Of a stretch of DNA of 64,000 nt, positions 1 through 7,620 are shown piece by piece. The stretch spans positions 748,269 to 812,268 of the forward strand of contig DFLU01000012.1 in the NCBI GenBank assembly GCA_002375495.1. Direction: 5' to 3'. Position 1 is the stretch's first letter. Each line of letters starts with the position of its first letter. Below the pieces are notes generated by a model, which worked only from the letters and a program-made list of their open reading frames with translations, ran no database searches and was not told where the DNA came from. Source of the stretch: Flavobacteriaceae bacterium UBA3611. Lineage in GTDB: Bacteria; Bacteroidota; Bacteroidia; Flavobacteriales; Flavobacteriaceae. Made by a program: the position numbers and the translations under genes.

Positions 1-1293
1 TATTCAAATCTTGGAAGCATTTTGATGGTTCAGCATGAAAAGAACCACAATTATATTTCGGAAATACAACATGTTCGTAGGCGCGAAACCATTGCCATGA
101 CACCAGCAAACAGTCTAGAAGCACTACAGTCGCTAGCAAATCAATCTGCTATCGCTTCACATATTCATAATCTTGAAAACAACCGAAAGGAAGTCGTTGC
201 TAACATACACGACGTTACCGGCACTAACAGCAAGGCTGTGGTTGGTTCTAGCGGACTTTCAGTGCAGTATGCTATCATGATGGGCCTTGTGCACCACGCG
301 ATTGAAAATCACCAAGGGAAAGCCATTAAGTTTATTGTCCCACCAAATTGTTATGGTGGCACGAACGATCAAGCAAGACGTGTGGCCGCGGCTATACGAA
401 ATGTGGAAGTGGTAGACCTTCCTGTAGATGGAAATAATGATATGGTGCGCAGTATCGATAAGGTGTTGGCAGAAGTTGCTAAAGATGATGCTGTACCTTA
501 TATTATTGCTGAAATACCTACAAATCCGAGAGTAGAGGTGCCTGATTTACAAGAATTGAAGCGGGTATTGGAAAAAGAACGCACCACAGCATCTGATACT
601 GCGGCTATAGATCCTGTCTTTATTTTAGATCAAACGTTTTGCCCGAACGTTCAGTTTTTGGGCAATGGCGAAGTGCTTTCTACTGTCCGAGCCCTGTCTT
701 ATGTAAGCGGCTCTAAATTCCCTAGCGGAGGGCGAAGTACTGCTGGTTACTGTGTAGGAAATACGAAGGCACAAGGTCTGATGGACAGAATTGCGTTACA
801 TCTAAACCTCTGTGAAAACGAAGCTACACCACTTCAGTATGACATATTGGCCCAGCAGTTACCGTCCATGAATCAACGGATTGAGGCTGCGTATCAAAAC
901 ACAAGATCGTTTGTTACTTTTATTGAACAAAAGCTACCTGAGGCTAAAATTAATTTTGTGTCTGAAGAATTGGCCAAACAAGGATTTAAACCGTCTGTTT
1001 TTTCGCTGGATTTACCTACAAAAGGAGCAACACCAGAAAAGAGAGAGGCGTATAAAAGAGCACTCAATCACACCTTAATCGATTTAATGATTACAGAAAT
1101 ACCACAAGAAAGTAAGTACTGTGTAAGTTATGGGCAGCTAAAAGGTTGCTATTGGACTATTCCCGCCACTTCTACCCAAGGTACGACCAAAGAAGGAGAT
1201 AAAGATTATATTGCCCGTGTAGCACTTTCGCCTGAAATGGATTTGGAAAAACATAAAGAAGTGTTTTCACAGTTTGTTGAAATGATTGATTGA
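1..1293 (+). CDS. PLP-dependent Cys/Met-metabolism family enzyme (5' end outside window)
   Basis: The reading frame is open to the left edge, so the true start lies upstream; the first Met codon in the window is at 25. The protein resembles cystathionine gamma-synthase/beta-lyase family enzymes of fold type I. Counting from a first residue at position 22, there is an IPTNP segment near 165-169, a DQTF aspartate near 203 that would bind the pyridine nitrogen, and an SGSKFPSGG segment whose lysine (about 232) should hold PLP. Flavobacterial members of this family are often longer than the 390-400 residue enzymes, which fits an N-terminal part lying outside. Substrate cannot be assigned. It lies 56 bp upstream of bioF on the same strand but shows no clear link to biotin synthesis. 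Confidence 0.8.
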   Translation, partial: YSNLGSILMVQHEKNHNYISEIQHVRRRETIAMTPANSLEALQSLANQSAIASHIHNLENNRKEVVANIHDVTGTNSKAVVGSSGLSVQYAIMMGLVHHAIENHQGKAIKFIVPPNCYGGTNDQARRVAAAIRNVEVVDLPVDGNNDMVRSIDKVLAEVAKDDAVPYIIAEIPTNPRVEVPDLQELKRVLEKERTTASDTAAIDPVFILDQTFCPNVQFLGNGEVLSTVRALSYVSGSKFPSGGRSTAGYCVGNTKAQGLMDRIALHLNLCENEATPLQYDILAQQLPSMNQRIEAAYQNTRSFVTFIEQKLPEAKINFVSEELAKQGFKPSVFSLDLPTKGATPEKREAYKRALNHTLIDLMITEIPQESKYCVSYGQLKGCYWTIPATSTQGTTKEGDKDYIARVALSPEMDLEKHKEVFSQFVEMID

Positions 1294-1338
1294 TTTGGTC
1301 AAAATTTAAAGCATACAAGTGAATACCATTCTCTTGTT

Positions 1339-1346
1339 TATCTTTA
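1339..1346 (+). promoter_or_regulatory. Possible -7 promoter box directly before bioF
   Basis: TATCTTTA is a 7/8 match to the Bacteroidota -7 box TAnnTTTG. It ends 3 bp before the bioF ATG, so any transcript starting from it would be essentially leaderless. No firm -33 element was seen. Confidence 0.35.
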
Positions 1347-1349
1347 CGT

Positions 1350-2543
1350 ATGTTGCCAAAAAAACTTCAAAAAAAGTTAGAGGACCGATCTTCAGATAAC
1401 GCACTCCGCAGTTTGGGGAAGGCTAGTGATTCGGTCGATTTCTCGTCTAATGATTATTTGGGTTTTAGTACTTCGGAACTAATCTTTAACCGTGCTTCGG
1501 AAATTTTAAAGCATCACCACCTTCAAGTGAATGGAGCCACAGGTTCTCGGTTACTTTCTGGAAACCATTCGTTATTTCGACTCGCAGAAGATAAGATTGC
1601 CCAATTCCACAACTCCGAAAGTGCACTGATTTTCAATAGCGGCTATGATGCCAACTTAGGATTTTTCAGTAGCGTACCCCAGCGAGGTGATTTTATTCTA
1701 TACGATGAATTGTGCCATGCCTCCATACGTGACGGCATACAGATGAGCCACGCCAAATCGTATAAGTTTAGGCATAACAATCTAGAACACCTATCATCTA
1801 TATGTCAGGTTGAGCGCAGTCGAAACCTCAATCAAAATTCTGAAATATACATCGTCACAGAATCCACCTTCTCTATGGACGGTGACCAACCCGATTTAAA
1901 AGGTCTGGTAGCACTTTGTAAAAAATATAACTGTCACTTAGTGGTAGACGAAGCCCATGCATTGGGAGTTGTTGGTGAGCACGGTGAAGGTCTCGTACAA
2001 CAATTAGGGATAGAAACCGAAGTATTCACTAGAATTATAACCTTCGGAAAAGGTCTAGGGTGCCACGGGGCCGCAATTTTGGGACGCCCAGAATTAAAAC
2101 AATACCTGGTGAATTTTGCCCGAAGTTTTATCTATACCACAGGCTTACCGCCACATTCTATAGCCACTATTTTAGCAGCGTACGAACAACTAGAAAACGA
2201 TACTGCGCACATTACTAAATTGAAAAATAACATAGGCTACTTACAAGAAACACTGCGAACGGAAGGATTACAGTCGCAATTTCTTCCAAGTGATTCTGCC
2301 ATTCACTGCTGTTTGGTTTCGGGTAATACAGAAACGAAGCACTTGGCTACGCAACTTCAAAAGCAGGGTTTCGATGTAAAACCTATCCTTTCGCCAACCG
2401 TACCCGAAGGCCAAGAGCGTTTGCGTGTTTGTGTTCATAGTTTTAATACGAAAGAACAAATTGAAAAACTGATGGATTTCCTCAAAAATAATCTTGAAAT
2501 CACTCAAGATAAACAGGGGGAGACATATAGTTCAAGCGAATAA
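1350..2543 (+). CDS. bioF: 8-amino-7-oxononanoate synthase
   Basis: KAPA synthase condenses pimeloyl-thioester with alanine in the first dedicated step of the biotin ring pathway. It is a cytoplasmic PLP enzyme of the alpha-oxoamine synthase family; 397 residues is close to the usual 385-400. Visible signatures are NGATGSRLLSG (about 61-71), the VDEAH segment (199-203) binding PLP, and TFGKGLGCHG with the PLP lysine at about 234. Residues about 152-161 (CQVERSRNLN) are encoded by a 27-bp palindromic repeat (1804-1830) inserted between strands in a loop just before the conserved IVTES(T)FSMDGD block. First gene of the bio cluster, which continues with bioD, bioA and bioB on the same strand. 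Confidence 0.95.
   Translation: MLPKKLQKKLEDRSSDNALRSLGKASDSVDFSSNDYLGFSTSELIFNRASEILKHHHLQVNGATGSRLLSGNHSLFRLAEDKIAQFHNSESALIFNSGYDANLGFFSSVPQRGDFILYDELCHASIRDGIQMSHAKSYKFRHNNLEHLSSICQVERSRNLNQNSEIYIVTESTFSMDGDQPDLKGLVALCKKYNCHLVVDEAHALGVVGEHGEGLVQQLGIETEVFTRIITFGKGLGCHGAAILGRPELKQYLVNFARSFIYTTGLPPHSIATILAAYEQLENDTAHITKLKNNIGYLQETLRTEGLQSQFLPSDSAIHCCLVSGNTETKHLATQLQKQGFDVKPILSPTVPEGQERLRVCVHSFNTKEQIEKLMDFLKNNLEITQDKQGETYSSSE
1804..1830 (+). repeat. 27-bp palindromic element inside bioF
   Basis: Form GTC + AGGTT + GAGCGCAGTCGA-type loop + AACCT + CA. It has the same loop as copies at 9293, 47724 and 48495 but different, self-complementary arms. The length is nine codons, so the bioF frame is kept. 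Confidence 0.75.
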
Positions 2544-2558
2544 GGAAACGTATTTTCC

Positions 2559-2566
2559 TATCTTTA
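2559..2566 (+). promoter_or_regulatory. Possible -7 promoter box directly before bioD
   Basis: TATCTTTA, a 7/8 match to TAnnTTTG, ends 4 bp before the bioD start codon. It would allow bioD to be transcribed on its own as a leaderless message. The -33 element is not evident. Confidence 0.3.
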
Positions 2567-2570
2567 CCCA

Positions 2571-3200
2571 ATGGCAAAAAACCAAACCTATTTTATCACA
2601 GGGATCTCCACCGAAGTGGGCAAAACAGTCGTTTCGGCTATCGTTACTGAATCACTGCAAGCAGACTATTGGAAACCGATCCAAGCAGGCGAATTAGAAA
2701 ATAGCGATACCGTGAAAGTACAACGCTTGGTGTCAAACAAAAAGAGCGTATTCCACAAACCAGCATTTGAGCTCAAAACACCTATGAGTCCGCATGCTGC
2801 TGCCGAAATTGACGGTGTTTCGGTTTCAGCAAAAAAAATAAAGCGTCCCGACACAAATAACTCATTGGTGATGGAAGGTGCTGGCGGATTGCTAGTTCCG
2901 TTAAACAACAACGAAACCATCACAGACCTCATTCATCCAGAAGACCAGGTGATTGTGGTTTCCCGCCATTATTTAGGCAGTATCAACCATACACTGCTAA
3001 CCATTGAAGCCTTGCAGGCGAGAAACTTGAATGTCTTCGGAATTATTTTTAGTGGCGCAGCACACGCAAGTACCGAGCAAATCATTGCAAAAATGTCGGG
3101 AGTCAGAATTCTGGGCCGTATTGACGAAGAACCCTATTTTGATAGTAATGTAGTAAAAGAATATGCAGCAGTCTTAAGGAATAAACTAACGTCACCCTGA
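2571..3200 (+). CDS. bioD: Dethiobiotin synthase
   Basis: ATP-dependent carboxylase that closes the ureido ring of dethiobiotin from 7,8-diaminopelargonate and CO2. The N-terminal P-loop variant GISTEVGKT is at about residues 11-19, followed by KPIQAG (about 36-41), the usual substrate-binding segment, and MEGAGGLLVPL (about 101-111), the family hallmark. At 209 residues it is a little shorter than the E. coli enzyme (about 225). It starts 27 bp after bioF. Directly after its stop lies a palindromic repeat (3191) and then the GIY-YIG gene that separates it from bioA. Confidence 0.94.
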   Translation: MAKNQTYFITGISTEVGKTVVSAIVTESLQADYWKPIQAGELENSDTVKVQRLVSNKKSVFHKPAFELKTPMSPHAAAEIDGVSVSAKKIKRPDTNNSLVMEGAGGLLVPLNNNETITDLIHPEDQVIVVSRHYLGSINHTLLTIEALQARNLNVFGIIFSGAAHASTEQIIAKMSGVRILGRIDEEPYFDSNVVKEYAAVLRNKLTSP

Positions 3201-3219
3201 ACTTGTTTCAGGGTCTCAC
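3191..3219 (+). repeat. Palindromic repeat (CTTGT-loop type) upstream of the GIY-YIG gene
   Basis: Arms ACCCTGAA and TTCAGGGT around a CTTGT loop, bounded by GTC and CTCA. It lies between the bioD stop and the GIY-YIG start codon. Near-identical copies are at 3581 and 9133; variants with ATGCTGAA/TTCAGCAT arms occur in the opposite orientation. Confidence 0.8.
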
Positions 3220-3222
3220 ATT

Positions 3223-3504
3223 ATGAAAACCAGTTTTGTTTACATATTGACAAACACGTATCGAACGACTTTTTACATTGGAATTACGTCTAATTTGCAA
3301 AAGAGAATCGTGGAGCATGCTAATGGAATCGGTTCTAAATTTGCTATAAAGTATAATTTGACCGATTGTGTTTATTATGAAACGTTTATTGATATAAAAC
3401 AAGCTATTGCAAGAGAAAAGCAATTAAAGAATTGGAAAAGAGATTGGAAATTAAATTTAATAAGGGAGAAGAACCCTACTTTAAAAACTTTAATTTTCAC
3501 CTAA
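3223..3504 (+). CDS. Small GIY-YIG nuclease domain protein
   Basis: A 93-residue protein that is essentially one GIY-YIG domain. YVYILTN-type and YIGIT elements are visible near residues 6-22 (FVYILTN and FYIGIT), the conserved Arg is in LQKRIVEH (about 27-34), and the catalytic Glu is likely in AIAREKQLKNW (about 63-73). It is close to the UPF0213/YhbQ-like stand-alone nucleases. The gene interrupts the biotin operon between bioD and bioA and is flanked on both sides by palindromic repeats (3191 upstream; 3511-3610 and 3670-3770 downstream), so it looks like an inserted cargo gene. Its substrate is unknown. A role in moving or trimming the flanking repeats is my inference only. Confidence 0.85.
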   Translation: MKTSFVYILTNTYRTTFYIGITSNLQKRIVEHANGIGSKFAIKYNLTDCVYYETFIDIKQAIAREKQLKNWKRDWKLNLIREKNPTLKTLIFT

Positions 3505-3801
3505 ATTATGTGATGCTGAAACAACCAGCCCGATAGACATGGTCTAGCGGGGTTCAGCATGACGAAATATAACACTGAGCGTCACCCTGAACTCGTTTCA
3601 GGGTCTCACAAACCGAATTTCATAAGAGATGCAAACCTAATAGAATAAATATTAGGTGTTGGCTAGATGATGAGATGCTGAAACAACCAGCCCGATAGAC
3701 ATGATTTGGTGGGTTCAGCATGGCGAAATATAACACTCACTATCACTCCAAATTTATTTCAGGATCATGCAACCTTACAGAAAATATTGAAACAAAATTG
3801 A

Positions 3802-3831
3802 ATTCCCCCTTTGAAGGGGGCTAGGGGGATG
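3802..3831 (+). repeat. C/G-rich palindromic repeat before bioA
   Basis: CCCCC-TTTGAA-GGGGG hairpin followed by CTAGGGGGATG. I recognise this as a type widely scattered in Bacteroidota genomes. Its TTTG is 20 bp upstream of a TACATTTG box, so the repeat may supply the -33 element of a bioA promoter. Confidence 0.6.
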
Positions 3832-3841
3832 TTTACATTTG
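3810..3841 (+). promoter_or_regulatory. Predicted bioA promoter
   Basis: TTTG (3810-3813), a 20-bp spacer and TACATTTG (3834-3841) fit the Bacteroidota -33/-7 consensus. The -7 box ends 4 bp before the ATG, which predicts a leaderless bioA transcript independent of upstream bio genes. The overlapping TTACA-TT-TGTAA dyad (3833-3844) could be an operator, though I cannot name a regulator. Confidence 0.5.
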
Positions 3842-3845
3842 TAAG

Positions 3846-5111
3846 ATGAAACTTCAGGATAGAGACAAAAACCACATCTGGCACCCACTTACCCAACATA
3901 GAACCGCCCAGCCACCTATCGGGATCGTTAAGGCTAAAGGTGCATTGCTTTGGGATGAGGAGGGTAACGAGTACATAGATGGCATTGCGTCTTGGTACAC
4001 CGCCATGTACGGCCACGGGCATCCAACCATCACAAAGGCAATCACCCAACAAATGGAGACCTTGGATTTTGTCATGTTTAGCGGATTGACACATGAACCT
4101 GCTGTGCGGCTTTCTGAAAAATTAATGGAAGTCCTTCCTGCGAACCAACAAAAGATATTTTTTAACGACAACGGTTCCACTGCCGTAGAAGCGGCCATCA
4201 AAATGGCGCTTCAATACCATCATAATGCTGGTGAAAAGAGAGATACCATCATTGCATTTGAAAACGGATTTCATGGCGATACGTTTGGCGCCATGAGTGC
4301 TTCCGGATTATCGGCCTACAACGGCCCGTTTGAAGATTTTTTGTTGAAAGTGATCCGTATTCCCGTTCCGCAGGAAAAAAACTCAGAAGGTGTTCTCGAG
4401 CTATTGAAAAATAGCATTGAAGCAAACAAATGTGCGGCCTTCATCTTTGAACCGTTGGTGCAGGGAGCTGCCGGCATGAAATTTCATTCGGCTGCCGGCC
4501 TAAGTGCCCTTATCGAATCGTGTCAACAAAACGACGTAATTTGCATTGCCGATGAGATTATGACAGGTTTTGGAAAAACAGGTAAAACCTTTGCGTCTCA
4601 CTATCTTACCCATCAGCCCGACATTATATGTCTTAGCAAAGCACTTACCGCAGGAATGTTTCCGTTAAGCATTACGAGCTGCACCCAACAAATCTTCGAC
4701 CGATTTTTAAGTACGGAAACGCATAAGGGTTTTTTCCACGCACATACGTTTAGCGCCCATCCATTGGGATGTGCTGCCGCATTGGCTGGGTTAAAGTTAT
4801 TACAGTCTGATGAAATTATAAAGCAACAAAAGTTGATAGCAAACGCCCACGAAAACTTTGTTCAGAAAATTGCAAAACACCCCAAAGTTCATGAAGCGCG
4901 TTGTAAAGGGGTGATATTGGCGATAGACCTTGCTGTTGAAATGGAACGCTATGGAAACCTGCGCGATCGTCTCTATCAATACTTTTTAGAACAAGGTATT
5001 CTACTACGACCTTTGGGTAATACCATTTATGTGTTACCGCCTTATGTGATTTCGGAAGATCAGCTTCAAAAAATGTATGATAGTATTGAAGGAGCCTTGG
5101 CAATAGTGTAA
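3846..5111 (+). CDS. bioA: Adenosylmethionine--8-amino-7-oxononanoate transaminase
   Basis: DAPA aminotransferase, which uses S-adenosylmethionine as amino donor to convert KAPA to 7,8-diaminopelargonate. A 421-residue class III aminotransferase. Visible signatures are IWHPLTQ (about 11-17) as in BioA proteins, IASWYTAMYGHGHP (47-60), FFNDNGSTAVEAAIKMA (105-121), the PLP-ring aspartate in CIADEIMTGFG (D236) and the PLP lysine in LSKALTAG (K265). It restarts the biotin operon after the repeat/GIY-YIG interruption and has its own candidate promoter. The downstream ketoacyl synthase begins 19 bp after its stop. Confidence 0.95.
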   Translation: MKLQDRDKNHIWHPLTQHRTAQPPIGIVKAKGALLWDEEGNEYIDGIASWYTAMYGHGHPTITKAITQQMETLDFVMFSGLTHEPAVRLSEKLMEVLPANQQKIFFNDNGSTAVEAAIKMALQYHHNAGEKRDTIIAFENGFHGDTFGAMSASGLSAYNGPFEDFLLKVIRIPVPQEKNSEGVLELLKNSIEANKCAAFIFEPLVQGAAGMKFHSAAGLSALIESCQQNDVICIADEIMTGFGKTGKTFASHYLTHQPDIICLSKALTAGMFPLSITSCTQQIFDRFLSTETHKGFFHAHTFSAHPLGCAAALAGLKLLQSDEIIKQQKLIANAHENFVQKIAKHPKVHEARCKGVILAIDLAVEMERYGNLRDRLYQYFLEQGILLRPLGNTIYVLPPYVISEDQLQKMYDSIEGALAIV

Positions 5112-5130
5112 ATTTGCCGAAAATATAGTA

Positions 5131-6276
5131 TTGCAACCACCCATCTCCATATCGGCCATCGCGTCTGTTTCAGCCTTTGGTGCTTCCACCGAAAAAGTTT
5201 GGCAGCGCTATCGTGACGGCGTACCCCTATTCTCTGAATTTGAAGGCACACTCATCTCAAAAGTTGCTTCGGAAATAGAAACAGAAATACAACAAATCAT
5301 AGATAGCAATGACCGTTACAAGAATGTAGATCGAACAGTGCTATTGGCCATTTTAGCCGCAAAAAAGGGATGGGAGAAACTCGATGTTCGCTCAGCGAAT
5401 ATGGGAGTAAACATCGGTTCGTCTCGTGGGGCAACGGGCTTATTCGAAAAATACCATCAAGATTTTCAGCAACATGGTAAAGTTTCCCCATTTACGTCAC
5501 CTACCACAACATTGGGAAATATATCTTCTTGGGTGGCACAAGAGTTAGGTGCTAATGGGGTGACCATAGATCATTCGGTTACCTGTTCTACCGCCATGCA
5601 TGCGATCTTGAACGGAATTGCTTGGCTACAAGCCGAAATGGCCGACGGATTTTTAGTGGGTGGGAGCGAAGCTGCTCTCACGCCATTTACCATTGCGCAG
5701 ATGAAGGCTTTAAAATTGTATAGCAATTCCCGTCACCGAATGGCTTGCGAGAGCATGCGATTTCAAAAAAAAGAAAACACCATGGTGTTGGGGGAAGGTG
5801 CTGCTGTGGCATATCTAGAACGGGGTATCAGTGAACGAACCAAAGCGGTTATTGCAGGCTTCGGATTTGCATCTGAAATCTTAACCCACAACAGCTCCAT
5901 TTCAGAAAATGCAGATTGTTTTCAACATTCGATGCAACGGGCTATGGAAAATGCCGATTTAAAAACTGTAGATGCTATTGTACTGCACGCGCCAGGAACG
6001 GTAAAAGGGGATATTGCCGAAAAGAACGCTATCGACCTGGTTTTCGGAAGGCAGCTGCCGTTACTCACTTCTAACAAATGGTTGTTGGGGCACACCTTTG
6101 CTACTTCTGGGATGTTGAGTGTAGAAATGGCTGTACTCATGCTTCAGCATAATAAATTTATAGAAAACCCATTTTTTCCGAATGCGAGACACCTTCCGCA
6201 GGAGTTAAAAACCGTCATGGTAAACGCAGTGGGATTTGGTGGAAATGCTGTTAGTATTATTCTGCGGAAACCCTAA
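5131..6276 (+). CDS. FabF/FabB-like beta-ketoacyl synthase in the biotin operon
   Basis: A 381-residue thiolase-fold condensing enzyme starting at TTG. The KAS I/II catalytic triad is intact: Cys in VTCSTAMHA (C152), His in LHAPGT (H286) and His in LLGHTFATSG (H321). It differs from housekeeping FabF in much of its sequence and is shorter. Its position between bioA and bioB, with no bioC, bioH, bioI, bioW or FabH-like bioZ in the cluster, suggests a dedicated role in making or elongating the pimeloyl precursor; this is inference. A TAAATTTG box overlaps the bioA stop codon. A general fatty-acid or secondary-lipid role cannot be excluded. Confidence 0.8.
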   Translation: MQPPISISAIASVSAFGASTEKVWQRYRDGVPLFSEFEGTLISKVASEIETEIQQIIDSNDRYKNVDRTVLLAILAAKKGWEKLDVRSANMGVNIGSSRGATGLFEKYHQDFQQHGKVSPFTSPTTTLGNISSWVAQELGANGVTIDHSVTCSTAMHAILNGIAWLQAEMADGFLVGGSEAALTPFTIAQMKALKLYSNSRHRMACESMRFQKKENTMVLGEGAAVAYLERGISERTKAVIAGFGFASEILTHNSSISENADCFQHSMQRAMENADLKTVDAIVLHAPGTVKGDIAEKNAIDLVFGRQLPLLTSNKWLLGHTFATSGMLSVEMAVLMLQHNKFIENPFFPNARHLPQELKTVMVNAVGFGGNAVSIILRKP

Positions 6277-6317
6277 AAATTGTATTCAATTTTCCTATTT
6301 TTGAAATCTTACACGAT

Positions 6318-6369
6318 GTCTGGTTGAGCGCTAGCCCGAACGAATTATTCGGGCGGGAAGTCTAAACCT
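6318..6369 (+). repeat. Composite (nested) palindromic element upstream of bioB
   Basis: It begins GTCTGGTTGAGCGC like the 27-bp elements, but its loop is replaced by a second hairpin, GCCCGAA-CGAATTA-TTCGGGC. It closes with AAACCTT, complementary to the first arm. It looks like one repeat inserted in another, in the leader region before bioB. Confidence 0.55.
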
Positions 6370-6424
6370 TCATTGTTTGACGTTTTCCGAAAATATTTGC
6401 AAAAATTAGTACCAAAGAACTAAT

Positions 6425-7513
6425 ATGACTGAAATCAAGCACAACTGGACCAAAGAAGAAATCTTAGCTATTTACAACAAACCGATGATGGAGTTGCTTT
6501 ATGAGGCAGCTACGGTGCATCGCGAACACCATAACCCAAACCAAGTACAGGTTTCTACCTTGCTTTCTATTAAAACGGGGGGATGCCCAGAAGACTGTGG
6601 ATATTGCCCGCAGGCGGCACGGTACCATACCGATATTGAAGGAAACGCTTTAATGTCTGTACCACATGTAAAGGCACAGGCACTACGCGCAAAAGCAAGC
6701 GGAAGCTCACGTGTCTGCATGGGAGCGGCTTGGCGAAATGTAAAAGATGGTGAAGAGTTTGACCAGGTGCTGGAAATGGTACGAACCATCAATAAATTAG
6801 ATATGGAAGTGTGCTGTACGCTCGGTATGATTACCGAGAACCAAGCACAGCGTTTAGCTGAAGCGGGTCTCTATGCCTACAACCATAATTTAGATACTTC
6901 AGAAGATTATTACAAAGATGTGATTTCTACGCGTGCTTATAAAGACAGGCTCGATACTATTGGAAACGTTCGTAAAACAAATGTTACCGTATGCAGCGGT
7001 GGAATTATCGGCATGGGTGAAGCTGTTGAAGATCGCGCAGGAATGTTAGTAGCTTTGGCAAGTTTGAGTCCGCAACCGGAAAGTGTCCCGATCAATGCCC
7101 TGGTGCCTGTAGAGGGTACTCCCATGGGTGAGATTGAAAAAGTAAGTATTTGGGAAATGATCCGTATGGTAGCTACTACCCGGATTGTGATGCCACAAAC
7201 CCAAGTTCGATTGTCTGCCGGGCGTACAGAAATGAGCCGTGAAGGACAAGCCATGTGCTTTTTCGCGGGAGCCAATTCTATTTTTGCAGGAGACAAGTTA
7301 TTGACTACACCCAATCCCGATGTAAATGAAGACATGGAAATGTTTAAGTTACTCGGTTTACAGCCTATGAAGCCTTTTGTAAAAAAAGAGCAGCCAGAAA
7401 CTGTAGAAGCTCAGTATTCGAAATACAAGGCACAAGGTGAAAAGCCAAAATGGACCCGCCCGGGGCATACCATTGAGCGCAACGAAGAGGCAAAGGCAAA
7501 AGCAAAAGCCTAA
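6425..7513 (+). CDS. bioB: Biotin synthase
   Basis: Radical SAM enzyme that inserts sulfur into dethiobiotin, the last step of biotin synthesis. The CxxxCxxC cluster motif is GGCPEDCGYC (C54, C58, C61), coordinating the SAM-cleaving 4Fe-4S cluster. Further family segments are SGSSRVCMGAAW (about 93-104), YNHNLDTSEDYY (about 152-163), CSGGIIGMGE (about 188-197) and RLSAGR (about 261-266), whose Arg contacts the 2Fe-2S cluster. 362 residues including a Lys/Ala-rich tail; E. coli BioB has 346. It is the last gene of the biotin cluster, with an inverted repeat (7552-7579) after its stop. Confidence 0.97.
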   Translation: MTEIKHNWTKEEILAIYNKPMMELLYEAATVHREHHNPNQVQVSTLLSIKTGGCPEDCGYCPQAARYHTDIEGNALMSVPHVKAQALRAKASGSSRVCMGAAWRNVKDGEEFDQVLEMVRTINKLDMEVCCTLGMITENQAQRLAEAGLYAYNHNLDTSEDYYKDVISTRAYKDRLDTIGNVRKTNVTVCSGGIIGMGEAVEDRAGMLVALASLSPQPESVPINALVPVEGTPMGEIEKVSIWEMIRMVATTRIVMPQTQVRLSAGRTEMSREGQAMCFFAGANSIFAGDKLLTTPNPDVNEDMEMFKLLGLQPMKPFVKKEQPETVEAQYSKYKAQGEKPKWTRPGHTIERNEEAKAKAKA

Positions 7514-7551
7514 TTATTCAATTAATTTTATACATATCAAATTCATAGATA

Positions 7552-7579
7552 ATGGTTTCAGCATATTGATTGAAACCAT
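7552..7579 (+). terminator. Inverted repeat after bioB
   Basis: Perfect 9-bp arms ATGGTTTCA and TGAAACCAT around a 10-nt loop, 38 bp after the bioB stop. No T-run follows, so it is either a poor terminator, an mRNA 3' stabiliser or an operator of the next gene. Confidence 0.4.
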
Positions 7580-7620
7580 CTAATGTTACCTTAAAGTTTC
7601 GTAATTTCGTTGTTTACATT

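Larger units (their letters stand above)
3505..3845. repeat. Repeat-filled gap between the GIY-YIG gene and bioA
   Basis: This 341-bp gap holds no gene. It contains two tandem, roughly 100-bp composite units (3511-3610 and 3670-3770) of clearly similar sequence. Each starts with a TGCTGAA...TTCAGCA hairpin with a long loop and ends with a second hairpin in opposite orientation. The second unit's right half is degenerate (CTCCAAA...TTTCAGGA). Between them is a short AT-rich stretch containing CCTAATA/TATTAGG arms. A separate C-rich palindrome (3802-3831) precedes bioA. Confidence 0.75.

Noticed and set aside
3223..3504. GIY-YIG gene as a homing endonuclease of an intron or intein
   Set aside because: No group I intron features or split host gene nearby; the gene lies between intact bioD and bioA.
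3833..3844. BirA operator before bioA
   Set aside because: Only a short TTACA/TGTAA dyad; the usual long spaced operator halves are not present.
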